This document shows, piece by piece, positions 45,501-59,300 of a stretch of DNA of 64,000 bases. How positions within the stretch are numbered: the first letter of the stretch is position 1; each line of letters opens with the position of its first letter. The translations under genes and the position numbers were made by a program. The notes beneath the pieces were generated by a model. The model was not told where the DNA came from. It was given only the letters and a program-made list of their open reading frames with translations, and searched no databases. The stretch is taken from contig NC_061134.1 in NCBI RefSeq assembly GCF_905220365.1, positions 13,593,001 through 13,657,000 on the forward strand. Direction: 5' to 3'. The DNA comes from Vanessa cardui (lineage: Eukaryota; Arthropoda; Insecta; Lepidoptera; Nymphalidae).

Positions 45501-45998
45501 TATTAATATATGACATATTTTAAAGCGGCCAGTGTGTTTGGAAAGATATGCTACATTTGTGAGAGCGAGTGTAAATTTTAATGCTAAATTTGTAGCCTTA
45601 TCCATATTATCTAATTATTAAATTATATTATGAATAATTATTGATATAATATATTTATTGTGAACTATATTCAGTTGTTTTATTCAGCGATTTATGGTAA
45701 ATTTAGTTTCCTATGAAATATGTGAAAAAGAAAAACTTGTAGTCAAATATTTAATTACTGTAATACCTAACTAAAACATTTCCATTTTATTTCTGTTAAT
45801 CGAAATTAAGGACTTTCATACTAACATTCATCACATATATATATATTTTTTTCTGACTGTTAACTTAGGTTGTATGTGCCGACATTTAGGCAAATATATA
45901 CTAAATATATATCAATTATAGAATTAAAAATGATAAAGCTCAGGGTGTTATTAAAACAATATATTAATGTAAAACAAGTTTAGTATACATAGAAAATA
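42525..45998. other. Intergenic / 3' UTR stretch, no gene seen
   Basis: AT-rich DNA between the 3' ends of the CCDC92-type gene (+) and the armadillo gene (-), so the two genes are convergent. There are several possible poly(A) signals on both strands (for example gtgaataaaac near 43250). The 70-codon frame at 43560 has no splice context or recognisable motif. Confidence 0.5.
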
Positions 45999-48900
45999 TC
46001 AAGTAGTTAACATATTAAAGAATTGTTTATCATCACAGAAATTGTATAAGTTACCTAACAACCACATACAGGAATCGCTAACACATTTATTTGAATTTAA
46101 TAAACTTTTAAACATACCACTCATATTATTTAAAGTAAAATAATTTAAAATAACAGCGTACATTTTATCCATGTTAGCTAAAGTTCGTACTAAGTATAAT
46201 AATTTACAACATTTTTTTATCTGTGGACACTTTTGTGTATGATATTCGAATGCTGACGGTATTTGTTCTAGAATTTTCTGTAATAGTTCTTCAGTGACAT
46301 TTTCGGAGAAATGTTCGTGACACGATGCTATGAAGAGTAGTTGTGCAGACATCATGCTGATATCAAGCTTTGTTAGAGTTTGGAGGATTTTAATTAATTG
46401 ATCAGTTCTGAAACAAAAGGAACTATGATTCAGTGTGATATTGTTATGGAGATTAAGTTGTTTTAATATACCAAAATAACTCAAAAGTAAATATTCGGAA
46501 AATATAAAACACTTATTTTTGGGGTAATGTGTATTGTCCAAAAATTTAATAGTACCAATAGTCCAGGAATTTTAGCACCAAAAATCGGTCCGCTCTGAGT
46601 GATTTTTCGATTGGATTATGTCGGAGGGTGCCCCCAAGTATAAAACCGAATTTCTGTCGCCCGAAACTGCGAGCGTTAGCCGCCATCTTAGAAAAGATTT
46701 TTTTGGGTATATCTCGGAAACGGTAAGTTTTACGTTACGATTTTATGCAGAGCGGACATCTAAAAATCTTGGACTACTTTTACGACGATTACTACTACTT
46801 TCACATAATTTGATTAAATAAAATGATTTTTTGCTCAAGGCGTTTGTCTTTTGCTCACGAGTCTATTTTGTAGGTACATCTCATATCATACGACATATCT
46901 ATTGAATTTGTAAGCGTCGTGTATCGCGTTTAGACACGGTTGATTGACAAAAATCTTGTGCACGAGGACACTAAGGAGACAGGCTAGAGATAAGCAAGCT
47001 CGAGCCTAGTGTAATTTTAGAAATACACTTGTTTAACTTCACTACCTTGTTAACTTAAAATTTCATTTTCAAATTGTCTGCCGTGTTTGCAATACTGAAA
47101 ACAACCAATCAGGTAACGGGTTTCGAATTCAAATTGTGATTACGATTCGTTTAATAAAGATGTGTTAAGATTCAATAGAAATAGCAATAAACATGACCGC
47201 TATATTTTGGTATGAGGGAAGCTTGAACCTAGGAAGCCCATTTAATAAGGGTCACCCATAATCTACCAGTGCGAAGCCAGGATGAATAGCTAGTATAACG
47301 AATTTTCAACAGACCTTAGATCATCTCTCATCTGGTAAGTAAAATGCACTAAGGCATATAATGCAGCATCTTGGATATCTTCATTGTTGTAGACTTCACT
47401 CAGCTTGGCGAAAGCTCCTTGGGATGTCAGTATGTTGCACACCCTCGGATCAGCACCAGCTAAGTTGCCGAGTGTCCACGCACTTGACACCTAGAATATT
47501 ATAGAATTATGTAAACAAATATATATAAACATAACACATTTTCAACTGATGAAATGTTTTGTTGTTAAATTGGTTAGAGCAATTGGGCCTTTGGTAAGTT
47601 ACCATCCAAGTTAATGATAATAGTAACAGCCTATAAATATTCCACTGCTGGACTTAGGCCTCCTCCCTCTAGAAGGAGAAGGTTAGGAACATATTCCACT
47701 AAACTGTAATGGAAGTTGATGGATTCACATGTGGCAGAATATCATTGACATTAGCCACATGCAGGTTTATGCAGCCAGTATATTGTCCTTCATCGTCAAG
47801 TGAAATTACAATTAATGGTAATGGTATTAATTATATCAAATTCATTATATCATCAAAGCACCACCAACTTTGACCTAAGTTGTTATGTCTCTTGAACATA
47901 CAGTTACATTGGCTCACTTTAATACAAAATTATATGTGTATCATATCATTTAAATTATAATTGTTTTAATTAAAATTGTAATGTCATATTAATAACATTG
48001 ATGTTTCACCTCTATGAGAAAACGCAGTAATTGAAACATTTTAACAAATGTGTGTTATGTACACACATTTATGTATAAATTTTTACTAATAAATACTAGA
48101 TGGCATTATGTGAAATTGATGAATGTATAAACTTACCGCTAAATCTGTAGTGAGGTTATCCAAAGCAGTGGTTAGGTACGATCCGGCTGCTTTGGCTATT
48201 GTTATACATGCCCGTGAGTCACCCAGGGCTAAGTTACAGCAGCATCCAGCAGCTAGACACTGCTTTTTCACATTGTGACCTGCAATATTTTGTAGGTAAT
48301 ATTATAGATTTCATGATACTTCTAAGTAAAATGAATTGAATTTACAAAACATTATGTAAAAATTGGTACATCAATTAATATATTTTACTATGATCTTATA
48401 CTGTAATATGTTAATAATTTTTTTATGGCATGGGTTGGCGGGCGAGCATATGGGCCACCTGATGGTAAGTGGTCACCATCACCCATAGATAATGACGCTG
48501 TAAGAAATATTAACTAATCCTTACATCATCAATGTGCCACCAACCTTGGGAACTAAGATGTTATGTCCCTTGTGCGTGTAGTTACACTGACAACCATACC
48601 GAGTACTGTTATTCAGTGGTAGAATAACTGATGAGTGTATGGTACCTACCCAAATGGGCTTTCACAAAGCCCTACCACCGAGAGTTAAATCAGAATCAAA
48701 TTAAAAATTTAGTGTAGGTTTCCACTTCTATAATTACATTTTATCAAATAAATTCACCTGTTAATTCTCTGATGAGTCCTCTCAAAGCACCGTGTACACT
48801 TAGAACTGCTTCAACATAATTACTATTTTCTATTAAGCCATTTTTTAGTGTCTGAAGGTCTGTGATTGTAATGCACGACTTTGTCTTTAGTTTGTTTGCA

Positions 48901-49506
48901 ATATCTAATATAGTTTCTTTATTTATCCTGGAAAAACAGGAAAGTACACAATGAACATAAGTTAAAGTAGTAAGAGGCACAGGGACGTAACATCTTATAG
49001 CAAATTTAGCAGTAGTGCAAGAAATGGTTAATGTTTTTAGCAATTATAAAGTGACTTTATATTTATTGGCCTTTGAATAATTTTAATTAGATAAATCTTT
49101 ACAATTTTTTTTATATATTGTAATGTTACACAGTCAACTTATCACTAAACAATTAAAATTAACTTCTGATGTAGATAACATTCAAAGTGTCATACATCTT
49201 TAGGTAGAGGTAAAAAACTAATATCAATAATAAATGTTAAAAAAATATTACCAATAATATATGTGTAAAAAGTAAAAAACTGAAATGGTCTATAGCAAGC
49301 CATCAAGCATCCTTCGCAGATAAAACTAACGAAAACCATAAATAGAAAATCATATCTTTTTAATCTTTTTTATGATTAATTTGAAGGTACCTTATTTCTT
49401 GTATAGCACGACGAGAATTGGTTTCTTCATCTTTATGTATTCGCCTGTTTAATTGTAACAGATTCCTTGTACTTTCCCTTATAATTTCCACTGGTTCGTT
49501 TGACAT
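45999..49506 (-). CDS. Armadillo-type protein, TMCO6/importin-alpha-like
   Basis: Five exons on -: 49506-49391, 48927-48758, 48279-48137, 47490-47315 and 46407-45999 (TGA). All phases match, giving 337 residues. The ATG at 49506 has A at -3; an in-frame ATG at 49551 has a poor context. The N-terminal 38 residues are charged with an RNLLQLNRRIHKDEE stretch, resembling an importin-beta-binding or basic leader. Armadillo-like helices follow: CLAAGCCCNLALGDSRAC, then SSAWTLGNLAGADPRVC, and CMWLLGNLYNF near the C-terminus. CxxxLxNLA-type turns are typical of importin-alpha and TMCO6 repeats. It is shorter than importin alpha (about 520 residues), and the classic NLS-groove Trp-Asn pairs are not evident, so TMCO6-like fits better. 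It may bind proteins at the nuclear or mitochondrial periphery; function not established. Confidence 0.78.
46560..46830. other. GC-richer block of unknown origin in an armadillo-gene intron
   Basis: Contains cgaaactgcgagcgttagcc and gccatcttag, unlike its AT-rich surroundings. The + frame of 67 codons (46618-46821) shows no known motif. Possibly a dispersed repeat, but I see no second copy in this window. Confidence 0.3.
47625..47790 (-). mobile_element. tRNA-derived SINE, 3' part
   Basis: Reverse fragment with acagcctataaatattccac, tgctggacttaggcctcctc, gaaggttaggaacatattcc and cacatgcaggtt. The tRNA-like head is missing. Confidence 0.65.
48421..48690 (-). mobile_element. SINE (GTAGGGCTTTG family), reverse
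   Basis: Reads tggcatgggttggcgggcga, catatgggccacctgatggt, caccaaccttgggaactaag, ggtacctacccaaatgggct and caaagccctaccac on +, the reverse of the 42119 copy. It lies in an intron of the armadillo gene. Confidence 0.7.
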
Positions 49507-50334
49507 TGTGTCTTGCGGGTAATAGGGGTTTGCTATATATGTAACTAACATAAAAACATCACAAATGATGTTAAAGTTTAGTACAATTATAAATTTACCT
49601 TAAGTTAGGGAACAAGGTAGAATTCAAAAAGAAATACTGTTATGTACCTAAATATAATTTTAAAATGTGACATGACAGTTAGTTAACCACTGCCACTGAC
49701 TTCTGACAGTGACAAGTTGTCAAGTGACAATAAATGTACTGAATACTAACAGATGCCAGTGTTAAGTAGTAGTACGGAGTAAATAAGAGTTATCTTAAAA
49801 AATATTTAAAGAAAGATCTCCGAATGTCTTCTTAAGAACTGTTTCCTTTGCATAATTTAGTTAAACGAATCAAGGTCAAGTGGCTATAATAGACTTACTT
49901 AGGTTTCATAATCAAATTTTTCCAGCACTTTTTGACGGAGGTTCTAATCCCAGTAGGACTTTTATGGGCTGTTACTTAACATAATTAACACACATACACA
50001 GTGTGTCCTGATTTGATTGTGTGGAATAAGTTTAGTTGCAGTTGTAATTCCCACAAACAGATTAAGTTAAATAAAATATGTAATCGTATCAAAGATATCT
50101 ACATATTTGTAAATATTAATATATTAAATATTTTTAATGAACTCTATAACTTCGCCCGCGTGCAACAGGCGGCATTTTATTAATAAAAAAAATGTAAGCA
50201 TCAAAGTATGGAAAAGCATTTATTTCCTAGGGTATATCAACATACAGATTTTAATACGATCTATGTCCAAATTAAATAAAAAAAAATTAAGTGGGTTATA
50301 CGGAAATCAATAAAAACCAGACATTTTTAACTTT

Positions 50335-50575
50335 GTCTTTTCGGATATTCAAATCGTTTATAAAAACAACATTGGTAAAAAAGGCATACTCGTATTATTC
50401 GATACAAGAATTTATAGATGATAAAAAAGCGTGGAGTTAATAACTGTTGACTTCCAATCAGGATAGGATATATTAATTTAAATAATTGTATGTAACTAAC
50501 TTAGCTTTGTATTTTTTAAACGTTTAAAAAGAGTAGGTACCTAACTATTGAGTTTCTTGCCGGTTTTTTCATTCG
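50335..50575 (+). mobile_element. LINE 3' end, UTR truncated
   Basis: Has the ORF end (caaatcgtttataaaaacaa, then gatgataaaaaagcgtgga, the DDKKAW-stop region) and the first part of the UTR up to gagtttcttgccgg. The tail is missing. Confidence 0.65.
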
Positions 50576-51211
50576 CTTTAAACAAAGAAAAATGACGTCA
50601 CGGTCGTATATTGAATGTAATGCATAAATAAGGTTATAAAATAAGTGAGATATTACGCACTGAATAGGAAATATAAATGAGATTGCGAGGAGACCAAACT
50701 TAATTAATGAATCAGTTCGGCAGGCGATTTATATATTAATCGACCAGTATGTCTTGACCCTTACCGTGTAAGGGAAGCGGTTATCGAGAGAAATCACATA
50801 AAGCGGTGAAAAGGCCTGAAATCAATGTAGTTATTCACCTTAGTCCCTTTGTGCTTAGAATGTGCTTAGAATCAAACAACCTTTGGGTTAATTATGTTTT
50901 CCTTTCGTATACCGACCGATGTTATACATGTTTGGTATAAAAATACAGGTATAAGTAGGTATTATTGACTAACGTTGTTTATAGTTATGTTATAAGTATT
51001 TATAGAGATACAAATGTTACCATTTAATGATTGTTTTTTATAAACTTTTATGGATGGATGGTAACTGCCTACGGGTTTCCACAAAGCCCTACTCACGAGA
51101 AACGAAACACACCTCAAGTAAATCCTAGTTTAATGATAAAAAAATATAAAAATCATATGAATGACTTCCATTTTAGAAAGCGATCATCACGATAACAAGT
51201 AACGCAAAAGT

Positions 51212-51298
51212 ATTAAGTATTCTTGCATTGTTTTTTGATAGATATACGATAGGGTTTTCTCGGCTGACACCGACTCCAAATATAGCAATAATTATTAG
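51212..51298 (+). repeat. Fragment of the AACCGACTTC-ended repeat
   Basis: Carries gtattcttgcattgtttttt, gatagatata and ggctgacaccgactccaaat, matching the middle of the foldback unit at about 12930-13010. It is truncated on both sides and joined to a Helitron-like element. Confidence 0.6.
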
Positions 51299-51542
51299 AC
51301 AAAGTCGCTTTATATGTCCCTATCTTTAAAATTATTTTTTTTGGATTTGGATTTTGATGCGGTTTTTTTTTAATAGATAGTGTGATTCGGGAGGATGGTT
51401 TGTGTATATAACACATGAACAATATAGGAAAGAAACACTGATAATTTTAGAAGCTTGCTTTGTGATATCGTAAATTATCAAATTCTTTAGTATATTTAGT
51501 ATCAGTATTGCACCCGTGCGAAGCCGGGGCGGGTTGCTAGTA
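51299..51542 (+). mobile_element. Helitron-like element
   Basis: Runs from acaaagtcgctttatatgtc through ttttgatgcggtttttttt and actgataattttagaagctt to gcacccgtgcgaagccgggg and cgggttgctagt. One of the best-preserved 3' ends in the window. Confidence 0.6.
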
Positions 51543-51949
51543 TAATAATAAGAAAGTAATATCATTCGCGCAGCAGCTTTAACTACATTTAGTTACAGCT
51601 GTACACATGCTGTCTGACAAGGATGGCCAAAGATTGATTGAAGATTGAAGATAATTGAAAAAAAAATCATTTTCTGTCTGGCATTTTTAAATTTGAACCG
51701 ATAATTATTGTTTAAATATTGACAAATATCCAGTGTTTAATTGTTTTTATAAAACAAAAGAAAAAAATAGATTTTAATTGATACTTTTATTTAAATAAAT
51801 TTTTGAAGTTGCATTTTTGACAAATTTTGAAAGAAGCTAAAAAACATGATAACTCAAAAATGGGAAACTTTCGGATTATGCATATGGGGATTAAAATTAT
51901 TGCAAATAGTCACCCCCTGATGGATATACGCCGAGTTACCAATAACCCT

Positions 51950-52170
51950 GTTTATATGTGCTTAATTCGTGTTCATAATTCATCTCGTGCTCGGCGGTGA
52001 AGGAAAACATCGTGAGGAAACCTGCATGTGTGTAATTGCATCGAAATTCTGCCACACGTGCATTTCACCAACCCGCATTGGAACAGCGTGGTGGAATATA
52101 TTACAAAACCTCTCCTTAATGGAAGAGGAGGCCTTATCTTAGCAGTGGGAAAATGTACAGGCTGTTAATT
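51950..52170 (+). mobile_element. tRNA-derived SINE lacking its head
   Basis: Starts within the body at tgtgcttaattcgtgttcat and continues ctcgtgctcggcggtgaagg, aaaacatcgtgaggaaacct, aacccgcattggaacagcgt and tagcagtgggaaa. The A and B boxes are missing. Confidence 0.7.
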
Positions 52171-53351
52171 TACTTTACTTTACTAAACAAAACAAAATAA
52201 TGCACTTGGGATAGCATATAATAATTAAAACAAATTAACATCAAATTCGTTTAATCGCATACATTATTTACTTAATCACAATATACAGGGTGTGCAAAAG
52301 ACGAGTTGAAGCCCTATAAGTATAAATATTATTCAATATATTATTTACAAATGTATACAATTTCCTTAAATGTATTATATAAAATAGACACATAGGATTT
52401 AAGAATTTACATAAGAAGAATTTACTTATTAGAAAACAGCATAATTTTTATAACAACTTTAACAATGTAACTGTTTATTAAAAGTTAAGTAGAGAGAGAC
52501 TTATGTTAAGAATAAGTGCATTGATAGATTTAACTATAAGTTTGTAAATGTAGATACCTTTCTCATTGACAGTCGTATTGATTCCGCTACTAGAAGCCTT
52601 TACTTTATAGATTTACTTTACTTTATAAGCATTCAATAATAAGCCTGTCAAAGATTAAAAGTACAAGATTTTATACAATAATGCTATATTCATTTATGTT
52701 TGTATGTTTCCATTGTTTCTAAATGATTCATCCGATTGTAATGAATCTCGGTAACTTTTAAATATTTTACAGTAAGGGCGCTATAATAATTTTACTCATA
52801 TATTATTTTAGTTTTTTCTATAATCTTACATAATTATATATGTATATTTGTTTAAAGATATGTAATAACAATTTTAAAACTTATTGTGATATATTAGAAT
52901 ATTTTATTTAAATATAAAGAGTAACATATTTCATTATAATAGATTACTTTTTAAGATATGACTCAATATTTATATATTAATATTGATATGTTAGTTATAT
53001 ACATCTGATACATCCTACAATATAAAGGCTGTTAATAAGTTAAATGTAGCAATAGTCTTCACCTCGTCCTGGCTCAGTGCAACACCTTGTATATCAACAT
53101 TACACTATATACTTCGATACAAACGATGTTTATTATATACAATATCACTATGCGTCTTTTGTTTTATATATACATGTTCACCTTAGCTATTTACATAAGT
53201 ATAACGAGATAAAATATGTACAGATCGAAATTTCTAAGCTTTAGACCACAATCGGCTTGCGTTCCCTGAGTTTGCAGGAACAGCTTTTCTTCTTAAAGCA
53301 GTTATTTGTTTTGACGACGACGTCGTTCAATGATTTAGATGATTCTCGTTG

Positions 53352-56300
53352 CTATAAGGACTCGGCTTTATCGTTCCTCGTAGACTTGGCGTCGTGATTC
53401 AGTTTCACACTGTTGCATTTCAGGTCGTCTTTTAATTTGTCGCTTTTGGTATTGATGTTTTTATCATTCTCGTCTTGGTCATCTTTCGATTGCACTGTTT
53501 TTCCATTTGTTAGTTTGTTGAAATCAGCTGGTTCGGTCTGTGTCTCTTTATCAGCACACGGGGGTTCTGCAAGATATATTGTTATCATTTGACATACCCA
53601 TGTATACTTTACAAGTAACGAGTAACTGCAATTTCTGATGCTATAACGTAGTTTCTTTATCTATTTTTTATGCTATTGGCCACCTGATGGTAAGTGGTCA
53701 ACCTTGCGAACTAAGATGTTATGTCCCTTGACTCTTAGAAATTTATTAAATTGACAATCTTTATTTTTATATGGCAGCTATTGACACAGTTAATGCCACA
53801 GAGTCGCAATGGGACATAATTATTTAAGTGCATCGAACTTGAACCCAAAAACCCTAAATTTGCTCATTATTTAACCATATTACCAGAATAAACATAGCTA
53901 GAGTGTATGTACAGTCAGGGTAAGAAAAGGTTCGTCACCTTAAGAGCTACTTTCGTGTGCTCATTATGAGCGATGATCTGCTTTACCGATCGAGAATATA
54001 TGACACTGACAGACATAATCCATCTAATTTAAAAAGATGTTACACTATTTTGAACCAAGTTATCATACTATGTAAGTTTAATTTTATATGCAGTTATCAG
54101 TTTAGTGCGTTAGTTTCAAAAGGTACTAAGAGTTTACGACTTGATAAAGGAATTAATTTGAAAATTGACGAAGGTTTTCTTACTGTGATTGTACAAAGCA
54201 ATCAAAATGAATAACTCGATGTTTTTCCATCGAAAAAGGATATAGGAGGCATTTTTATTAATATTATTTGGAGAATCACCGTGAATACTTACTTTTGTTC
54301 TGTGGATGTGGTATGTTCAACGAGGGCGGCTTGCGGCTGTACCGCACCGGCATGATACTCTGTCTCACGTTGCGCTCAGGCCGAATCAGGATAATATACA
54401 ACTGTAATTAAAGAAAATCTATAATAATATTATAAATGAGAAAGTACCTCTAGATGAGTGGTTTTCCTGCTTGGCCAATATCAAGAAGTCACTCTGGCTG
54501 CCTGTCTTATATGGTATGGTCATGGTAATCATGGTAAAATTGGGTCCAACAATTGGTGGAGAAGATTCGCCTCGAGGCCCGCTTCAAAGCCTGGCCTAGG
54601 CCAAACTGGAAGACCCGTGATGATGATTATATGGTATAGTGAACTTTCACGGCAATACCAGTACGAAGTGCACTTCAGCTCGAAGGACTTAGGCTACTTT
54701 TTTAACTCATCCCTCGAAGGACTAAGATTGGATTAATTTGCTAGTTTTTCTATTTGACATTGTAAATATATTAATAGGTAATATAGCGCGTCAACCTTAT
54801 TTATGGAAATACAAAATTTTGCGTGAAACAATTAATTCCAATATCTAAGTTATTGTAAGGCTATTCAAGTATATAAAAGAATATATCTTCTTTAGCCTAT
54901 TTATCTATTCTACCTTCTCATACAAATACAATCAGGCACAGCCTCTACACAGGAACGTTTGTATGAAACACGGTACTATGATTATAATTCTGGCTATATT
55001 TTGATATAATTTAGGCAAAAGACACACAAAAGACCGCTACCGTAATAGAAAAATTTATAATCGTAAAATTTCGACCCAACGACTTGGCACAGAAGGCCGG
55101 CACTGTCATATTTCTCTGAACTTTTCTTATGATGTTTCTTTTTACCGGAAATTATTTTTCTTTTGGTACAGCACCAAAATTTGAGTCTGCAAACGCTAAA
55201 GGGAATGATTAAGATTTTTTTTTGTCAAATTCTTATATTAAGACGTATTAACTTTGATATTTTCCGTCTTTAAAATGATCTTTTGTATGGCACTTGAGTA
55301 AGTCTGTTTAATTACAGCAGCAAACGACGTAAATAATAATAGAACACGATTGTCCAATTTCCTATATACCTAACGAATAGTTACTTATCTGACAGTCATA
55401 TCTTTCAGTTGTGTGTATGAATGTATGGTGTTAGGTATTTAAGTATGGTGTTTTTCCTAAATTGAATTATAATTAAATTTGTCTATAATAAAAAATGGTA
55501 ATGGTACCTTCGGAGAGAATAAGCATACGAGGGTAACGCTCGCGCTGAGTGATATGGTGACAGCCATGCTGGTGATCCTCAGTGGTACGTGGCTGGCCGT
55601 CCCAAAGTAAAGCGGAACGAAGGCCAGCCATATCACACAGGTTGTGTACATTGTGAATCCTGTAGAAAATAGAAATGTTGACATTCATTAAAAGACCAAC
55701 TTACGCAACTAAAATTAACATCCAAATTTATTCTTGATACTCCTCTGCCACTGTACGTTGGAGAAATATATCGTGAGGAAACCGCAATATTTTGTACTGC
55801 TATTTGGTTTTAGTACTTTGTGGAACTCTTCTTGGTGGTACCAGCCACTCGTCAGATATTTTACCACCTTATAGCAATATTTAATATTTTTTGTATCCAG
55901 TTTAAAGGTCATCTAAGTACATGCAGAAAGGACATAACATCTTAAGGAAAGGCTTAATAGTGATGTAAGGGAAGGTTAATTTCGAACAGCACCAATGTCT
56001 TTAGACGAAGTTAACCACGTACCATTAGGTAGCCCATAGAACGTCCGCCTACCAATATTGTAAAACAAAATTGCAACATACATTTATTATATCAACGTAG
56101 TGAAATTAATACCAAACCTAGAAAGGAAAAGAGGCTACTGGATACTTTTTTTGATTACATAGTCCAAAATCTATATGTATATTGTATCATGATCATGTCA
56201 TATAGGTATATGATAACGCAGATGTTAGGATTTATCTTATATAAATACAATCCAACAAAAAACATAACATATTACTAAGAATAATGGTTTATTTTTTGAG

Positions 56301-59300
56301 TCTTGCAAGTCAATTAAAAGAATATTTTGAAAAATATAAATTAGGCATTCGGCTTTTGTACCCTCGTCTAAGATCTCATTATTTCGTCTTCAATATTTGG
56401 TTAAATATTTTCTCAGGACTAAGTTTCGTAATAACTAATCTGTATTTATGAAAAATAAATGTTTGAAAAGTAATATAAATGAAAAAGTTGATTAGTAATT
56501 TCGCAAAGATCCTAAAAGGAAAGTTCGGTTCGGTTCGGAGTTCCAGGGCTGTCTATTAAAAGTAATGAGTCCCCTGGCACCAATTTTCGTCGGTTTGTTT
56601 ATGATATATTGTTCGAAATGCGAGTTCACCCAATTATTTGTCATTGTGATTTTATTTAATTACAAATTTAAAATGATTTGGTCTATTCAATTATATTGTA
56701 GGTAATTTAAACTTGTTTGTGAATTTGTTTTTACTTAACATTAAAACATACATTGTAAATTATCTTTATTTACAGACGAGACAGCAAAGCCTTGTCAAAC
56801 TTCTTGAAGTATATCATTTATATCAAATATTTTTCAAGATAAATAAAAATCAAAATACATCGAAAAAAATTAATATAAAGTTGCCACCATTTAAAAATCT
56901 TAATTTTATCGAGAAAACTGGTGAAATTCAATTTTTCAACAATCAAATAACATAGGTATGTTAATACATTTATAAATCCTGGCCGAAAATCAACAACATT
57001 CATAAGTTTTTTTTTTATATATTTTTCTCAAATTGAAGAAAATGCTCAATTGATCAAAAGTATAAATTAATATATCAAAATTCATGATTTGACAAAATAA
57101 GAATTGCTTGAATAGTATACATTGATTTTGATATTTATTTAGTATTATTTCGATATTATTAAAAATAAGAAACAACATTTGAAAGTCCATGAAGATCATT
57201 TTCATTAGTTAATAATTTATCAAGTAATTAGCACATGTATAGAGAGCCTTTTGATATAAACATAAATGAAAAAAAAGTCAAGAACTGATTACAATTTTTA
57301 TATTTCTAAATTCTTAACTAATTTTAGTTCTATGAACTTTGGAGCCTAAAACTTTAAGACATAGCTTCTGATGCCACCATAGTATAGACAAGAACAGTCT
57401 TTTCATAGAAAATACTTAAAATATTAAGTCTTCTCTTGTCTAGTCGAGGACTTACGTAAATTGGAAGACATAAAACAACAAACGAGGAAAACGTTTTAAC
57501 TAAAAGAAGCGAGACGAAACTTATAAATGTAGAAAAAAAGTCAAAAGACGAAGGGTACGGAATGAGGTAGTCGTTATATTTTCCAAGCTTTTAAATTCAC
57601 TTAAAAGTATAACTCAATTAACCTTTCCATTATGAATACTTTCATTCGTAACTACAAGTTAATTATGTTTTTGTTAATGGAGTTTTTCTACTCAATTTGT
57701 TAGATGGAAACATCATACCGAATATGTACTAAAATTGTATTTATCATGATACAAGAACAATGAAATTATCGCTTGTTACTATAATAGTCCAAATTCGAAA
57801 CAGTTGTAACTACGAAGAGGCACTCATGTTATAATGTTTACCTTTGTTGTATGTCAATTTATGTTCGTGTATAAATTATACGTCTTTTTTGTTCACTAGC
57901 ATTTTCAGTTGGGCCTAACAAAATATATTTCAAATTTATCGGTAAAGTTTTTTTCGTTGAACAGGCCCGTAAGAGTTGACTAAGGTAAGACCAAAACTTT
58001 ATGGGGAACTGAGCTACTAGCAAAATTGCAAGGAAAGTTGACGTCATGCAGCTGCTCGAAATCTTGCTTTATTATTTACATACAGTTCACAAAAACTGAG
58101 ATGGCTTAGTGGTTAGAACGCGTGCATCTTAACCGATGATTTCGGGTTCAAACCCCGGCAAGCACCATTATATATATAGTGCTTAATTTGTGTTTATAAT
58201 TCATCTCGTGCTTGGCGGTAAAGGAAAATATCGTAAAGAAACTGCATGTATCTAATTCCATCGAAATCTTGCCACATGTACATTCCACCAACCCGCATTG
58301 GAACAGCGTGGTGGAATATGTTCCAAACCCTCTCCTTGATGGGAGAGGAAGCCTTAGCTCAGCAGTGAGAAATTTACAGGTTGTTACTGTATTGCGCTTA
58401 CAAAAACGAACACTTCAAATAAACGGTACAAGGCCAAAATTTAAGTTACTTTAGTGATTACGTTCGTGTATATTTCGCACTCCAAATTAAATTGATTCAG
58501 ATTGAATGAGAATTATTGATTGATTCAGTCTTTGATAATGAGAAATTGTCCAAGGAAATAAACTGTATGCTAACGGACTCAATAAATACCGATGCATTAT
58601 ACTAGAGCTGATAGCTCGGAAGCTATTGTATAGTTACAATGGACCACAACAAAAGCGGTGCCGGTTTACAAGTAATGGTTCTAGATCATTCTGAAGTGAA
58701 TCTATTGTGGAGTTCTGATCAACTATAATGATTGTAGCAACATTAGACTTGATTAAACATGCTATATTTATGCAAATATTTATGTGTTAGACCCGTATTT
58801 ATATACAAATAGACCAAGGCGATATAGTTCACCATCTTCGTCTCCTATGTTTGTCAACCTATTTTCTTGTTTAATAGCTGTTGAAGAGTTGGCAATAAAA
58901 ACGATTTGGAATTATTTCTGGACAAAATATTCTCCACTATACGTAAACACCATTTGTTCGTCAAATCATTATTCTGTCATTGGGTACACATTCAATTACA
59001 TCATTTTATTTTGATCAAATCTATCGAAATAAGATTAGGAGCATCATTCTTAAATACCCATGATTAGGATATGTAAAAAGATTATTAGTACTTACCGATG
59101 TGTTTGCTTTCATTGAACGCCTCGGGTATCTTTCTTGTGAGGACTGCGTAAACCGTGCAGACCACGATGAGAACGATGGGGTAGAAGAAGGCGATCATGT
59201 AAGACGCGTCAACGTAGGAATCGCAGACGAGCATATTATCTTCTCTGGTGGGGTAGTGGAACATGGCGCGCGCTGGTGCTACTATCATCCACACCACCAC

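Larger units (their letters stand above)
49507..53351. other. Upstream region of the armadillo gene and downstream of mGluR
   Basis: Intergenic. The first few hundred bases after 49506 should hold the armadillo-gene promoter; no TATA box is evident. The rest is AT-rich with the repeats listed separately. The 3' UTR of the glutamate receptor gene should run left from 53351; tttattatat near 53128 offers an AATAAA on -. No further coding exon seen. Confidence 0.5.

Noticed and set aside
54458..54736. 92-codon plus-strand frame
   Set aside because: Lies in an mGluR intron, has no motif, and its end (gacttaggctac) resembles Helitron-family repeat sequence.
58092..58160. Possible tRNA genes at the heads of SINEs (also 15490, 19300, 23560, 26440, 59700)
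   Set aside because: A and B boxes are present, but a full cloverleaf with paired acceptor stem is not, and the sequence continues into a shared SINE body.
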